A stretch of 6,813 nucleotides of DNA from Victivallales bacterium (GCA_017543165.1 JAFYGL010000007.1:1-6813); one strand, 5' to 3'. Shown: positions 1 through 6,813, counted from the first letter of the stretch. The notes: generated by a model not told the origin, from the sequence alone. Numbers and translations: made by a program.

Positions 1-998
1 AACGGCAGTTTTCCGCTCAGATTTGACATCACAGGCACGAATGCCATATCCTTGTAGGTATCATTCCACGCAGTCGCCCACGCCTCGAATGACTGGTATT
101 TCTCCAAGATTTCATCAAGTTTGTTCTGGAATGCCTCCAGTTCACCTGGCGTATGTATGCCAGAAATCTGTATGCCATTGTATCCCATGAGACGGCAGCC
201 CGCCGCCACAAATGCGGCGGTGTAGGCTTGCTCTGACGTGAAACGAGCGGCATCCGCGCCACTACGCTGTGCCGCGGCTGCAATGTGCAATGGCACAAAC
301 ACGCCAGGATGCAGCCCCTTGGACAGCAATCCCTCCTCAACAGTGTCAATCACGCAAATACGCGCCATTACAGGCACCAGTATCTCCCTGGAGCGCAGGA
401 ACCAAATCAATTCCTGGTATTTCTTCATGTCCCAGCCAGCCTGTGCAACTATGAAATGCGCGCCTGCATTTGTCTTGGCAATCAACTTGCAATACTGGAA
501 GAACTGGTCCTCGTGCAGGTATTTGAATGGATTAACAACGCCACCCACGCAATTGTCCTCGCCTGTGTCCACAATGGCACGCATTATATCAATGGAATCC
601 ATATAGGAACTGCAACCCTTTTGCCAGTCGCCAGTCACAGCAACAAAGTCCCGCAGCCCAAGAGTACGCAACTTGTTCAGGATTGAGCGCACATCCTCTT
701 CATTGCGCCCCCTGCCGCTGATGTAGGATATGACTGGCTTCGCAGTGACGGATATCGCCTCCTCAGCAAAGTCAAGCTGGCTCTTGTCAGGGGCGGCATC
801 GCTTCCATCAAGCAAAGCCGTCGCAAATATGGACTGACTCTCCGCCGCATACTTCAGGAGTTCCTTTATCGTGGCGGCCTCATCAGCCACAGGCAGTTCC
901 AATACTATGGAAAAAGACGGGTTCTCCAGCAAAGACGCAAACCTGCTGTCTCCTGAATAACTCATCTTGAATTGCATATCATTTTCTTTATTTTGCAT
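1..998 (-). CDS. Methylenetetrahydrofolate reductase (MetF)-family protein, 3' end cut off by window edge
   Basis: The frame is open for 332 codons and runs off the left edge. It reads as a MetF-type TIM barrel (PF02219 family), which normally reduces 5,10-methylene-THF to 5-methyl-THF in the cytosol. By eye, VLELP (Glu34) matches the catalytic-Glu strand of E. coli MetF (FEFFP), VTGD (Asp124) matches its RGD strand, and GGVVNPFKY (152-160) plus AGAHFIVAQAGWD (178-190) match the flavin/folate region, in the wording I associate with MetF proteins of acetogens and sulfate reducers. The barrel seems to end near residue 285; about 45 further residues begin a C-terminal extension, perhaps the Cys-rich MTHFR_C domain, but that part lies outside the window. 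In-frame ATGs occur at 998, 977 and 965; none has a good Shine-Dalgarno, so the start is uncertain and the longest is given. It lies 63 bp downstream of uxaC and may be co-transcribed. Family call fairly sure; exact substrate unproved. Confidence 0.8.
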   Translation of the reverse strand, partial: MQNKENDMQFKMSYSGDSRFASLLENPSFSIVLELPVADEAATIKELLKYAAESQSIFATALLDGSDAAPDKSQLDFAEEAISVTAKPVISYISGRGRNEEDVRSILNKLRTLGLRDFVAVTGDWQKGCSSYMDSIDIMRAIVDTGEDNCVGGVVNPFKYLHEDQFFQYCKLIAKTNAGAHFIVAQAGWDMKKYQELIWFLRSREILVPVMARICVIDTVEEGLLSKGLHPGVFVPLHIAAAAQRSGADAARFTSEQAYTAAFVAAGCRLMGYNGIQISGIHTPGELEAFQNKLDEILEKYQSFEAWATAWNDTYKDMAFVPVMSNLSGKLP

Positions 999-1061
999 TT
1001 TTATATTATTTTATGCATATATAGCGTGATTGAGTGCGCAACACGAAAGCGCTGCGTTCAA
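999..1061 (-). promoter_or_regulatory. AT-rich spacer/leader between uxaC and the MetF-like gene
   Basis: This gap has a GC-richer half next to the uxaC stop and an almost pure A/T half (about 999-1023) directly before the MetF-like start. On the minus strand the A/T half contains TATATA and TAAAAT stretches that could serve as a -10 element, but I find no matching -35 at usual spacing and no Shine-Dalgarno. A 4-bp GCGC stem is too weak to be a terminator. Read-through from uxaC is as likely as a separate promoter. Confidence 0.25.
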
Positions 1062-2432
1062 TTAGAAGCCAAAGAATGACTTTGGCCTGCTGTAAGCCAG
1101 ATCTGTAGCCAGCTGTATTGCCACTTCCTGAGGCATCTGGCCCCTATCCACCATTTCACCCAAGACAAAACTCAGGCTACGGCGGAACATCTCGTGGCGT
1201 GAACCGTAACTCATGATCTTGCGTGAATCGGAAACCATGCCCGACATATTGCTCAGCACATCCACAGAACCTACATATTCCAACTGACGGCGCATTCCAA
1301 TGTAGGAATCATTCAGCCACCATGCCAGTCCCAGGCACACCTTTTCGCCGAACACGCGTGTCAACTGCGCCAATGTGGCGTTGTGTGCGGGGTGCATGTT
1401 GTAGAGCACAGTCTTGAGGCGATTGTCAAAACGGTTCAGCAATGGCAGCAGCGGTGTAAGGTAATCTGTCATGTGGTCGCCCATGTCGCCTCCTGAGTCT
1501 GGCCCTATGTTCTTGAAAAGTGAATCGCGCACATCGCGTACCGCGCCGATGTGAATCTGGAAGACCCAGCCCTTTTCCGCATCCATTTCAGCCACTTCAT
1601 TCAGGAAATACGACATATAGCAGATGACCTCTGCCTCGGTAAGAGGCTTGCCAGCCATAGCCTTCTTAAACACGGTGTTCGCCTGTGTTTTGGTGTACTG
1701 GTATGACCAGGGCACGTTCACGCCATGGTCACTGGCACGGCACCCATTTTCGGCAAAGAAGTCATGGGCTACCTTCAGAGTCGCCATCAGGTCGTCAATT
1801 GTTGCAAACTTTGTGTTCCAGCGCTTCTCCAGGGCAGCCATGTAATCCTGCCAGCCAGCCTTGGAGATGTTCATTGCCTTGTCTGGCCTGAATGTGGGGC
1901 GAACACGGCCAGCTAGACGGGACTTAGCAAGCGCCTGGTGGTACTCCAGCGTATCAACAGGGTCATCGGTGGAGCACATTGCCTCCACGTTCATATCCAG
2001 AATCATGCTCTGCTGCGAATATTCCTTCTTGGCAAGAAGTTCCTTGCTCTTGTCCCAGATTGCCTGGGCTGTGTCCTTGCAAATCACCTCATTGATGCCC
2101 AGGCGGCGTCTCAAGTCCAGGTGTATCCATTCGTAAGTGGGGTTGCCTGCGATTTTGCCGAAAGCCTCCGCCACTGCCAGCCACTTTTCTTGGTTGCTCT
2201 TTTCCTTGCCCGTAAGCAGTTCCTCTGGAACTCCTGCCTTGCGGAAGCATTCCCAGACATAGTGGTCAGTTGAGCCTTCTGCATCCCAGATATCCGTGAA
2301 ATTGCGGTCCTCCGCCAATGCCTTCACATCGCAGTGGTTGTGCGCATCGATTATGGGCAAATCCTTGATTTCGCTGTAGATTGCCTCGGAAGTCGCTCCG
2401 CCCAACAGGTAATGACTGTCTAAAAATCCCAT
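1062..2432 (-). CDS. uxaC: Uronate (glucuronate/galacturonate) isomerase UxaC
   Basis: A complete 456-residue protein of the UxaC family (PF02614, amidohydrolase-like barrel; members are about 460-470 residues). It converts D-glucuronate to D-fructuronate and D-galacturonate to D-tagaturonate (EC 5.3.1.12), the first step of hexuronate catabolism in the cytosol. Visible motifs in order: DAHNH (metal-ligand His31/His33), AEDRNF (40-45), NPTYEWIHLDLRR (97-109), STDDP (154-158), FRPDKA (181-186), SDHG (234-237), QIHIGAVR (292-299, His294), and SDSR (401-404, Asp402 the likely catalytic/metal Asp). The start was set at the ATG at 2432 because AGGAG sits 6 bases upstream; a TTG start at 2477 would add 15 non-conserved residues and swallow that site. 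Some usually conserved motifs differ: HPAHNA replaces NPRDNE, and AWWLNDSYIGM replaces GWWFNDQKDGM. The barrel is otherwise intact, so I expect an active enzyme, perhaps with shifted uronate preference. Confidence 0.93.
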   Translation of the reverse strand: MGFLDSHYLLGGATSEAIYSEIKDLPIIDAHNHCDVKALAEDRNFTDIWDAEGSTDHYVWECFRKAGVPEELLTGKEKSNQEKWLAVAEAFGKIAGNPTYEWIHLDLRRRLGINEVICKDTAQAIWDKSKELLAKKEYSQQSMILDMNVEAMCSTDDPVDTLEYHQALAKSRLAGRVRPTFRPDKAMNISKAGWQDYMAALEKRWNTKFATIDDLMATLKVAHDFFAENGCRASDHGVNVPWSYQYTKTQANTVFKKAMAGKPLTEAEVICYMSYFLNEVAEMDAEKGWVFQIHIGAVRDVRDSLFKNIGPDSGGDMGDHMTDYLTPLLPLLNRFDNRLKTVLYNMHPAHNATLAQLTRVFGEKVCLGLAWWLNDSYIGMRRQLEYVGSVDVLSNMSGMVSDSRKIMSYGSRHEMFRRSLSFVLGEMVDRGQMPQEVAIQLATDLAYSRPKSFFGF

Positions 2433-2438
2433 TTGTCT

Positions 2439-2444
2439 CTCCTC
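2439..2444 (-). promoter_or_regulatory. Ribosome binding site of uxaC (GAGGAG)
   Basis: On the minus strand GAGGAG lies six bases before the ATG at 2432, inside a purine-rich run. It decides the uxaC start: it would lie within the coding sequence if translation began at the upstream TTG (2477). It is the only strong Shine-Dalgarno in the window. Confidence 0.85.
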
Positions 2445-2525
2445 TTCTTTATTATTCTTTATGCGATTTGACCTCAATTAGATTAAACGACCGTAATATA
2501 AGGGCAAAGAAAAAATAATCTAGAC

Positions 2526-2541
2526 AATTTTCAACGCAGAG
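2526..2541 (+). repeat. Short repeat motif, plus-oriented copy (core AACGCAGAG)
   Basis: Reads AATTTTCAACGCAGAG on the plus strand. It is an inverted copy of the motif at 2623-2638 (14 of 16 bases equal) and of the one at 2646-2661 (12 of 16). The three copies lie within about 135 bp around the 3' end of the debranching-enzyme gene. The motif resembles CGCAGAG-type intergenic repeats I recall from several bacterial phyla; I cannot name a family with certainty. Confidence 0.6.
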
Positions 2542-2548
2542 TTTGTTT

Positions 2549-2579
2549 ATAATATTGGCATAGCACTGACAGGGCTCAA
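2549..2579 (-). promoter_or_regulatory. Weak candidate sigma-70-like promoter for uxaC
   Basis: On the minus strand TTGAGC (2579-2574) is followed after 19 bases by TATTAT (2554-2549). This would give a leader of roughly 110 nt before the uxaC ATG. The hexamers match the E. coli consensus at 4/6 and 5/6, but a 19-base spacer is longer than the usual 16-18, and other A/T-rich stretches in 2450-2525 could equally be -10 elements. The gap size and base composition support some promoter here; this exact placement is tentative. Confidence 0.25.
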
Positions 2580-2585
2580 CTACCC

Positions 2586-2604
2586 GCGGCGATGGTATCG
2601 CCGC
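2586..2604. other. Perfect 8-bp hairpin downstream of the debranching-enzyme gene
   Basis: GCGGCGAT and ATCGCCGC flank a 3-base loop (GGT on plus, ACC on minus). In minus-strand mRNA the stem begins about 43 nt after the debranching-enzyme stop. It is GC-rich enough to fold stably, but neither strand has a T-run after it, so it is not a standard intrinsic terminator. It may be a 3'-end stabiliser, a factor-dependent terminator aid, or the core of the repeat cluster that flanks it. Confidence 0.5.
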
Positions 2605-2619
2605 AAACAGGACAACCTG

Positions 2620-2658
2620 CGTCTCTGCGTTAAAAATCTCCGCGCCTCTACGTTGAAA
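2620..2658 (-). repeat. Tandem pair of the AACGCAGAG-type repeat, overlapping the end of the debranching-enzyme gene
   Basis: Two direct copies 23 bases apart, at 2620-2635 and 2643-2658 (13 of 16 bases equal), in the orientation opposite to the copy at 2526-2541. The second copy covers the last three sense codons and the TAG stop (2650-2648) of the large gene: on the minus strand TTTCAACGTAGAG, where the other copies have CGCAGAG. The repeat variant therefore supplies the stop codon. Confidence 0.6.
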
Positions 2659-5600
2659 GGAGCAGAACTCTCAACAGTTCAGTTTGGCTCCATGCCTGCG
2701 CGGGGCAGCCTTTTGGCGTGTGGGGTGCATCGCCATCGATGATTTCTGGCAGGAAGCCAATGCAGCCACCGCCCATCGCCTCGGCGGAGGCGGCAAGCCA
2801 GGCGCGTGTCTGCTGCTCGTTCTGGGGTTGAACCATCAACATCGCCTCGCACAGCAATGGCATCTGCCAGCACCAAGCGGTGCCATTGTGGTACGCGGGC
2901 TTGCGGCGGCTGTCCTCGTCTCCAGAATAATGTCCCCAATATGGATGCGCTGGGTCGTTCAAAAGGCGGCCATTGTCAGAAACTGGCAGATGATATTCCA
3001 CTGGCGCATCATCCAGGGAGCGGATTGCGCTGGGCACCATAAGCGGCATGCATGCATTGATTATACCGTCGCACACGTTTTTGTCCGAAATCACGCCCAA
3101 TGTAATTGCCAGCAACTGGTTTGGCCGCACCGCATCGTCTGGTGCAGCCTGCTCTGCGGGGGCAAATCCCTCCGTGTGCCTGCAATCCACAAGGCCATGG
3201 CCGTCCTTTCGCACGAACATTGCATTGAACGAGGCCCTTGCCTGTGCCGCCCTGCCCGTCCATGCATCGCCTTCATCGAGTTCCGCCAGCAAATCCATCG
3301 CCGCAATCCAAAGCGCCTGTATTTCCACAGGATAGCCTTCACGCGGTGTGGCGGCTGGATAGTTGGTGTCCATCCATGTGAAATGGGGGCGGCTGTACAG
3401 CAATGCGCTGGAGACATCCGCCTTAACGCCATTTTGTGCGCCATTCCAAAGCGCCTCTCCCAACTGGAGAAGTATGTTCCTCAACTTACGACGCCCGCAT
3501 TTAATGTCCAGTATTGCATTGCTTCCCTGGGCGTGCATAAAGTCCTTCACCGCCATGAAAAGCCACAGCGGCGCATCGGACGTATCCCTGTCGGATGTGT
3601 CTTTTCCGCGTATCATGTTGGGCAGCGTGCCGTTTTCCTCAAATTGAGCGAACTGGCAGATTGCGTCCTTCGCCATGTCCAGCATGCCCGCCGCAATGTA
3701 GCCCCGCAAGCAAATCAAGGTATCCCTACCCCAATCCAGGAACCATGGGAAGCCAGCGATGATTGAGCCATGCCGTTCACGTTTTTCGCCATAGCGGTAA
3801 ACATAGAAGTGGCGCAGCCCAGCCTTCAACGCGCCAAAGAGAGGCATCTCATCATAGAACGCAGGCTTGACCGCCGTGCATTGCGGGAAGCCTTCAGTTA
3901 TCGCTGCGCTTGCCTCAAGTATAACTGGCCTGCTGGAAAGAGGCAAGGCGAAGAAGCCAGGGCTGAACAAGTCCGTACCAGTGTCCAGGCCACGCTCCTG
4001 CTCAATTGGAAGCGCCACATTGTAAGTCCATTCCGCCGAATGTGTAAACGAGCCAGCGCTGGCAGTCATACGAAGCGAATGCACACCGTCACCACAGAAA
4101 ACAAAGCCAGTGTCAAGCACATTCACTCCAGTTGGGAAGTCCTTTTCCGCGCCCTGGTACGCCTTTGTCACATCGTGGTGTGAACGGCAATCCACATCAG
4201 GACGCACAATCAGCGTAAATGGTTCCCTGTCCCACGCTGGCCTGCCAGCGAGTTTCTCCATGGTGAAACTCATAACACCTGCATTGTCACCTTTGTCCAG
4301 GCGCCACTGCACCAGGATATTGGCAGCCCATCCTTGCCCGCAACGCACCAGGAAACGCCAGCGCAATGCATTGTCATACGACACGGCGAAGTCCACTTGG
4401 TTAGCCAGCCCCAGTTCGTATGAGAAGTCCCTATGACGCAGCCATGCCCTTACTCGTGGTAACATGGCGAAGCGCACATCGGGGCAGTTCTCATTGAAGT
4501 TCACCGCCAGCAGCCCCTCGTACTTGCTTCGCAGGAGTGCCCACTGCGCATGGACCAGGGAATATGTGCCTCTAACATTTGAGCAAAGCCCTGTATTCAA
4601 TAGGGACAACTCGGAGGCCTCCTTGCGCAAACGCACATTCAATTCCGATTGTTCAGCGGCAAGCCAAATCTTACCTTCGCAAATTACTGCATCTTTCTCT
4701 GGCTCTGGGAACAGACGCAATTTCAACTGCATCTTCTGGAAAAGTTGCCCTTCTGCTGTAACATTGGCATTAAGCAGCAAGGCAAACCAGCTCCCGTCAT
4801 CACGCCGTATGGAGCGCCTCCTTTCCAGGCACTTGCCACCACAGCAAAGTTCTGCAATGAAGGGTGACTTCTCCTCAATGCTGATAATGCAGCCAGCCGC
4901 AAGAACAACTTGACGCCTGCAATCCCTGGAAGATGTCCACTGCATGCAGTTTCTGTTTCCACCTGCGGCATTGTACTCCTTGACAAATGCCTCGTTGGAA
5001 ACTGCCAAGGATGCCGCAATACGCTCCAGCAGGACCTCGTTTAGCGTTGGAAGATTGGATATAGCCTCCAATGCAGTGGATTTCAGCATGCGGTCCCTCA
5101 ATGCCTCGAAATGATTTGCATCCGCCTTGAACGGAGTCGCGGAAACGCAGAATACCGCGCCAGGCGGCAACTCGCATTCCATCCAGCCGCGGAAAATACG
5201 CAATTGCATCATCGCGCCAGAAAGCAAGTCGTATGGATGCTCGCCTGGATTGAACTTGGACAAAGGCAAGGACACCGTCACTGGCTTGGACACGTCTGGA
5301 TTTACAAGTACCAGCACACTCTGCCCGCCACCTCTGCGCAGCAATGCCACTGCCTCTCCAAGAATACCATGTGGATATTCCAGCACGGCGCCCGCATTGA
5401 AGGCTGGATGGCTGCGGAGCAATCTATTCACGCTTGCCAGCAGAGGCAGCAGATTGTTGTCCGCCCCCCAATTGAGGGATGCACTGCCATGAACGTCTAT
5501 CTTTTCTGTTGCCAGCCATTCTACGCCATTGACCATGCCGAATGCGCCAGCAGGAGCCAGAAGCGCCGCGCTTGCAACACGTAGCCACGCCCACTGCGGC

Positions 5601-6813
5601 GACACAGCGGCCAGGCTGTTGTTGTCATGGGTCTGGGCAAAGTTCACCAATACGCCTGTATTCTGCGCAGAATAGAGTACATGCCGCAGATACGAACTTT
5701 CAGCCTCGTAGCCATATTGCTGGAATGATTCGGAATATGCCCAGTCCAAACCGCCTTCGGTGAGCAGCCTTTCCGTCGTCTCGACAGGACCGCCAAGCCC
5801 CTCCAGCAAGAATACGGTATCGGGATATTCCTCTCTGACCTTTGCGCTAATGTATTTCCACACGTCAAGCGGGAGCATATATCCCGCATCGCAACGGAAG
5901 CCGTCTATACCAAGACGGCACCAGTGCAGTACAATGTCAGCCAATTCCTGCCATAATTCCTTTTTTGAGAAGTCCAGGCGGCACAAGTCCTCCCAAACCA
6001 CGCCCCAGGCACCAGGGCTCTCGAATGTGCCGTCCTCGTTTCGGCAGAACCATTCGGGATGCGAGGTTTGCAGTGCGGAGGCCCATCCCGTGTGGTTCAA
6101 GGGCATGTCCAGCACAGCAAGCCCGCCGCGTGCGTGAATCTTGTCCACCAGTCCCAGGAATTGCTGAAGTGGCGTGGCCTTTCTGTTGAACTTTGCCAAT
6201 GCGGTATCCACCGTGCGGAAATCCATTGCCGCGAACGGGCTGCCATAACGCCCCATTTTAGAGTAGGCGGAACTTGCTGGATGCACTGGCAGGAACATGG
6301 CGATACGGAAGCCCAGTGTAAGCATGATGTGCTCAAGTTTCTGCGCCACATCGTCAAATGTGCCAGAAGGCGGCTGCACCGCATAGCCATGCTGACGCAA
6401 ATAGTCTTCCGCTCCGCGCAAATCATTATTCTCAAATCCACCAGAAATGTTTGGCCCGAACTGCCGTACAAAGGCATTGTAGATGGTGTTGTCCGCCCAA
6501 AGCAGGGCAGGTTCCACCTTCACGCGGAAATTGTCCCCCTCCATCCAATGCCAACTGCCATTCTTAGCGACAAAGCAGGTTTTGAACTCAAATACGCCAA
6601 CTTCGCACAATGGCAGTGTTATGCAAAATACGCCATCATGCTGCGCCATGGGCAGGTCACGCCATGCGTCAGTGCCGACGTGCCCCTTGTCCTCCACAGA
6701 AGCGATGACTTCCTGGCGAAGCGTCTTGGCTCCGCCCAGATTCGTGCGCAGGAAGGCGCTGCCCTGCCCTTCAGCCTCCAGGCTGATTGTCAGCAAATCG
6801 CCCTGGTATTTTA
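2648..6813 (-). CDS. AGL-like bifunctional glycogen debranching enzyme (GH13 + GH133), 5' end cut off
   Basis: One uninterrupted frame; numbering is from an in-frame TTG at 6796. The frame stays open to the right edge (codons for KYQGD precede the TTG), so the true start is probably outside. Residues 1-97 form a beta-rich N-domain. Residues about 105-550 are a GH13 domain: LDMPLNHTG (229-237), GFRCDAG with nucleophile Asp303, LLEG with Glu332, and THDN with Asp391. Residues about 745-960 resemble the GDE N-terminal sandwich (KYEGLLAVN). Residues about 980-1382 are a GH133 domain (GDE_C, PF06202): WGRDT (1022-1026), TWMD (Asp1143 the likely general acid), ATPREGYPVE, RPNQ, YHNGTAW (1302-1308), FLPEIIDGD (Glu1351 the likely base) and AQAWS. 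This pairing, about 1,390 residues, matches eukaryotic AGL, where GH13 acts as 4-alpha-glucanotransferase and GH133 as amylo-alpha-1,6-glucosidase, together removing glycogen branches. Activity on glycogen is inferred. No signal peptide can be judged without the start. Confidence 0.88.
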   Translation of the reverse strand, partial: KYQGDLLTISLEAEGQGSAFLRTNLGGAKTLRQEVIASVEDKGHVGTDAWRDLPMAQHDGVFCITLPLCEVGVFEFKTCFVAKNGSWHWMEGDNFRVKVEPALLWADNTIYNAFVRQFGPNISGGFENNDLRGAEDYLRQHGYAVQPPSGTFDDVAQKLEHIMLTLGFRIAMFLPVHPASSAYSKMGRYGSPFAAMDFRTVDTALAKFNRKATPLQQFLGLVDKIHARGGLAVLDMPLNHTGWASALQTSHPEWFCRNEDGTFESPGAWGVVWEDLCRLDFSKKELWQELADIVLHWCRLGIDGFRCDAGYMLPLDVWKYISAKVREEYPDTVFLLEGLGGPVETTERLLTEGGLDWAYSESFQQYGYEAESSYLRHVLYSAQNTGVLVNFAQTHDNNSLAAVSPQWAWLRVASAALLAPAGAFGMVNGVEWLATEKIDVHGSASLNWGADNNLLPLLASVNRLLRSHPAFNAGAVLEYPHGILGEAVALLRRGGGQSVLVLVNPDVSKPVTVSLPLSKFNPGEHPYDLLSGAMMQLRIFRGWMECELPPGAVFCVSATPFKADANHFEALRDRMLKSTALEAISNLPTLNEVLLERIAASLAVSNEAFVKEYNAAGGNRNCMQWTSSRDCRRQVVLAAGCIISIEEKSPFIAELCCGGKCLERRRSIRRDDGSWFALLLNANVTAEGQLFQKMQLKLRLFPEPEKDAVICEGKIWLAAEQSELNVRLRKEASELSLLNTGLCSNVRGTYSLVHAQWALLRSKYEGLLAVNFNENCPDVRFAMLPRVRAWLRHRDFSYELGLANQVDFAVSYDNALRWRFLVRCGQGWAANILVQWRLDKGDNAGVMSFTMEKLAGRPAWDREPFTLIVRPDVDCRSHHDVTKAYQGAEKDFPTGVNVLDTGFVFCGDGVHSLRMTASAGSFTHSAEWTYNVALPIEQERGLDTGTDLFSPGFFALPLSSRPVILEASAAITEGFPQCTAVKPAFYDEMPLFGALKAGLRHFYVYRYGEKRERHGSIIAGFPWFLDWGRDTLICLRGYIAAGMLDMAKDAICQFAQFEENGTLPNMIRGKDTSDRDTSDAPLWLFMAVKDFMHAQGSNAILDIKCGRRKLRNILLQLGEALWNGAQNGVKADVSSALLYSRPHFTWMDTNYPAATPREGYPVEIQALWIAAMDLLAELDEGDAWTGRAAQARASFNAMFVRKDGHGLVDCRHTEGFAPAEQAAPDDAVRPNQLLAITLGVISDKNVCDGIINACMPLMVPSAIRSLDDAPVEYHLPVSDNGRLLNDPAHPYWGHYSGDEDSRRKPAYHNGTAWCWQMPLLCEAMLMVQPQNEQQTRAWLAASAEAMGGGCIGFLPEIIDGDAPHTPKGCPAQAWSQTELLRVLLLST

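Noticed and set aside
29..686. Several plus- and minus-strand open frames of 60-130 codons within the first 700 bases
   Set aside because: They all overlap the MetF-like reading frame, which has recognisable family motifs throughout, and have no family resemblance themselves.
2433..2477. Longer uxaC start at the TTG at 2477
   Set aside because: The added residues are Lys/Glu/Arg/Asn-rich and not part of the UxaC family. They are the translated leader, and the Shine-Dalgarno for the ATG at 2432 lies inside them.
2548..2553. Perfect TATAAT on the plus strand
   Set aside because: There is no -35 at 16-18 bases upstream, and no plus-strand gene follows. It lies in an A/T-rich leader where such a match is expected by chance.
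2586..2604. Hairpin as an intrinsic terminator of the debranching-enzyme gene
   Set aside because: The stem is good, but GGGTAG follows it on the minus strand with no T-run; the nearest T-rich stretch is about 75 bases further on. Kept only as a hairpin of unknown role.
2684..3766. A 360-codon open frame on the plus strand, antisense to the debranching-enzyme gene
   Set aside because: It overlaps the conserved GH133 coding sequence, and its translation is rich in Cys, His, Arg and Trp with no family likeness. It is an antisense shadow of GC-biased codons.
6794..6796. TTG at 6796 as the true start of the large gene
   Set aside because: The frame remains open with plausible residues (KYQGD) to the window edge, and only a weak AGGG precedes the TTG. 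The real start is more likely beyond base 6813.

Overview
The window carries three genes, all on the minus strand, so transcription runs from high to low coordinates. In order they are a very large glycogen-debranching-type enzyme (5' end off the right edge), a complete uronate isomerase (uxaC), and a methylenetetrahydrofolate-reductase-family protein (3' end off the left edge). Nearly all of the sequence is coding; the only gaps are about 215 bp before uxaC and 63 bp before the MetF-like gene. I see no tRNA, rRNA, CRISPR array, transposase or phage gene.

Region by region: bases 1-998 hold the MetF-like gene; 999-1061 is an AT-rich spacer; 1062-2432 is uxaC with a clear Shine-Dalgarno sequence; 2433-2647 is an AT-rich leader plus a perfect 8-bp hairpin and copies of a short dispersed-type repeat; 2648 to the right edge is a single reading frame encoding GH13 and GH133 domains, like eukaryotic AGL.

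The organism is a bacterium of moderate GC content with mixed codon use, including frequent ATA and AGG. The gene set (AGL-like fusion, divergent uronate isomerase, MetF of the type seen in anaerobes) and the intergenic repeat read to me as an anaerobic, carbohydrate-degrading bacterium, possibly of the Planctomycetota/Verrucomicrobiota/Lentisphaerota group. That placement is an inference from general resemblance and is not proved by the sequence.

Functionally, the large enzyme would debranch glycogen or similar alpha-glucan, and UxaC would open the isomerase route of glucuronate/galacturonate catabolism. The MetF-like protein belongs to one-carbon folate metabolism. The three need not form one pathway: the 215-bp gap containing a hairpin suggests uxaC has its own promoter, while the MetF-like gene may be read through from uxaC. 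The most interesting points are the AGL-like domain fusion, a repeat copy that supplies the last codons and stop of that gene, and substitutions in otherwise conserved UxaC motifs. I found no convincing new defence or mobile system.
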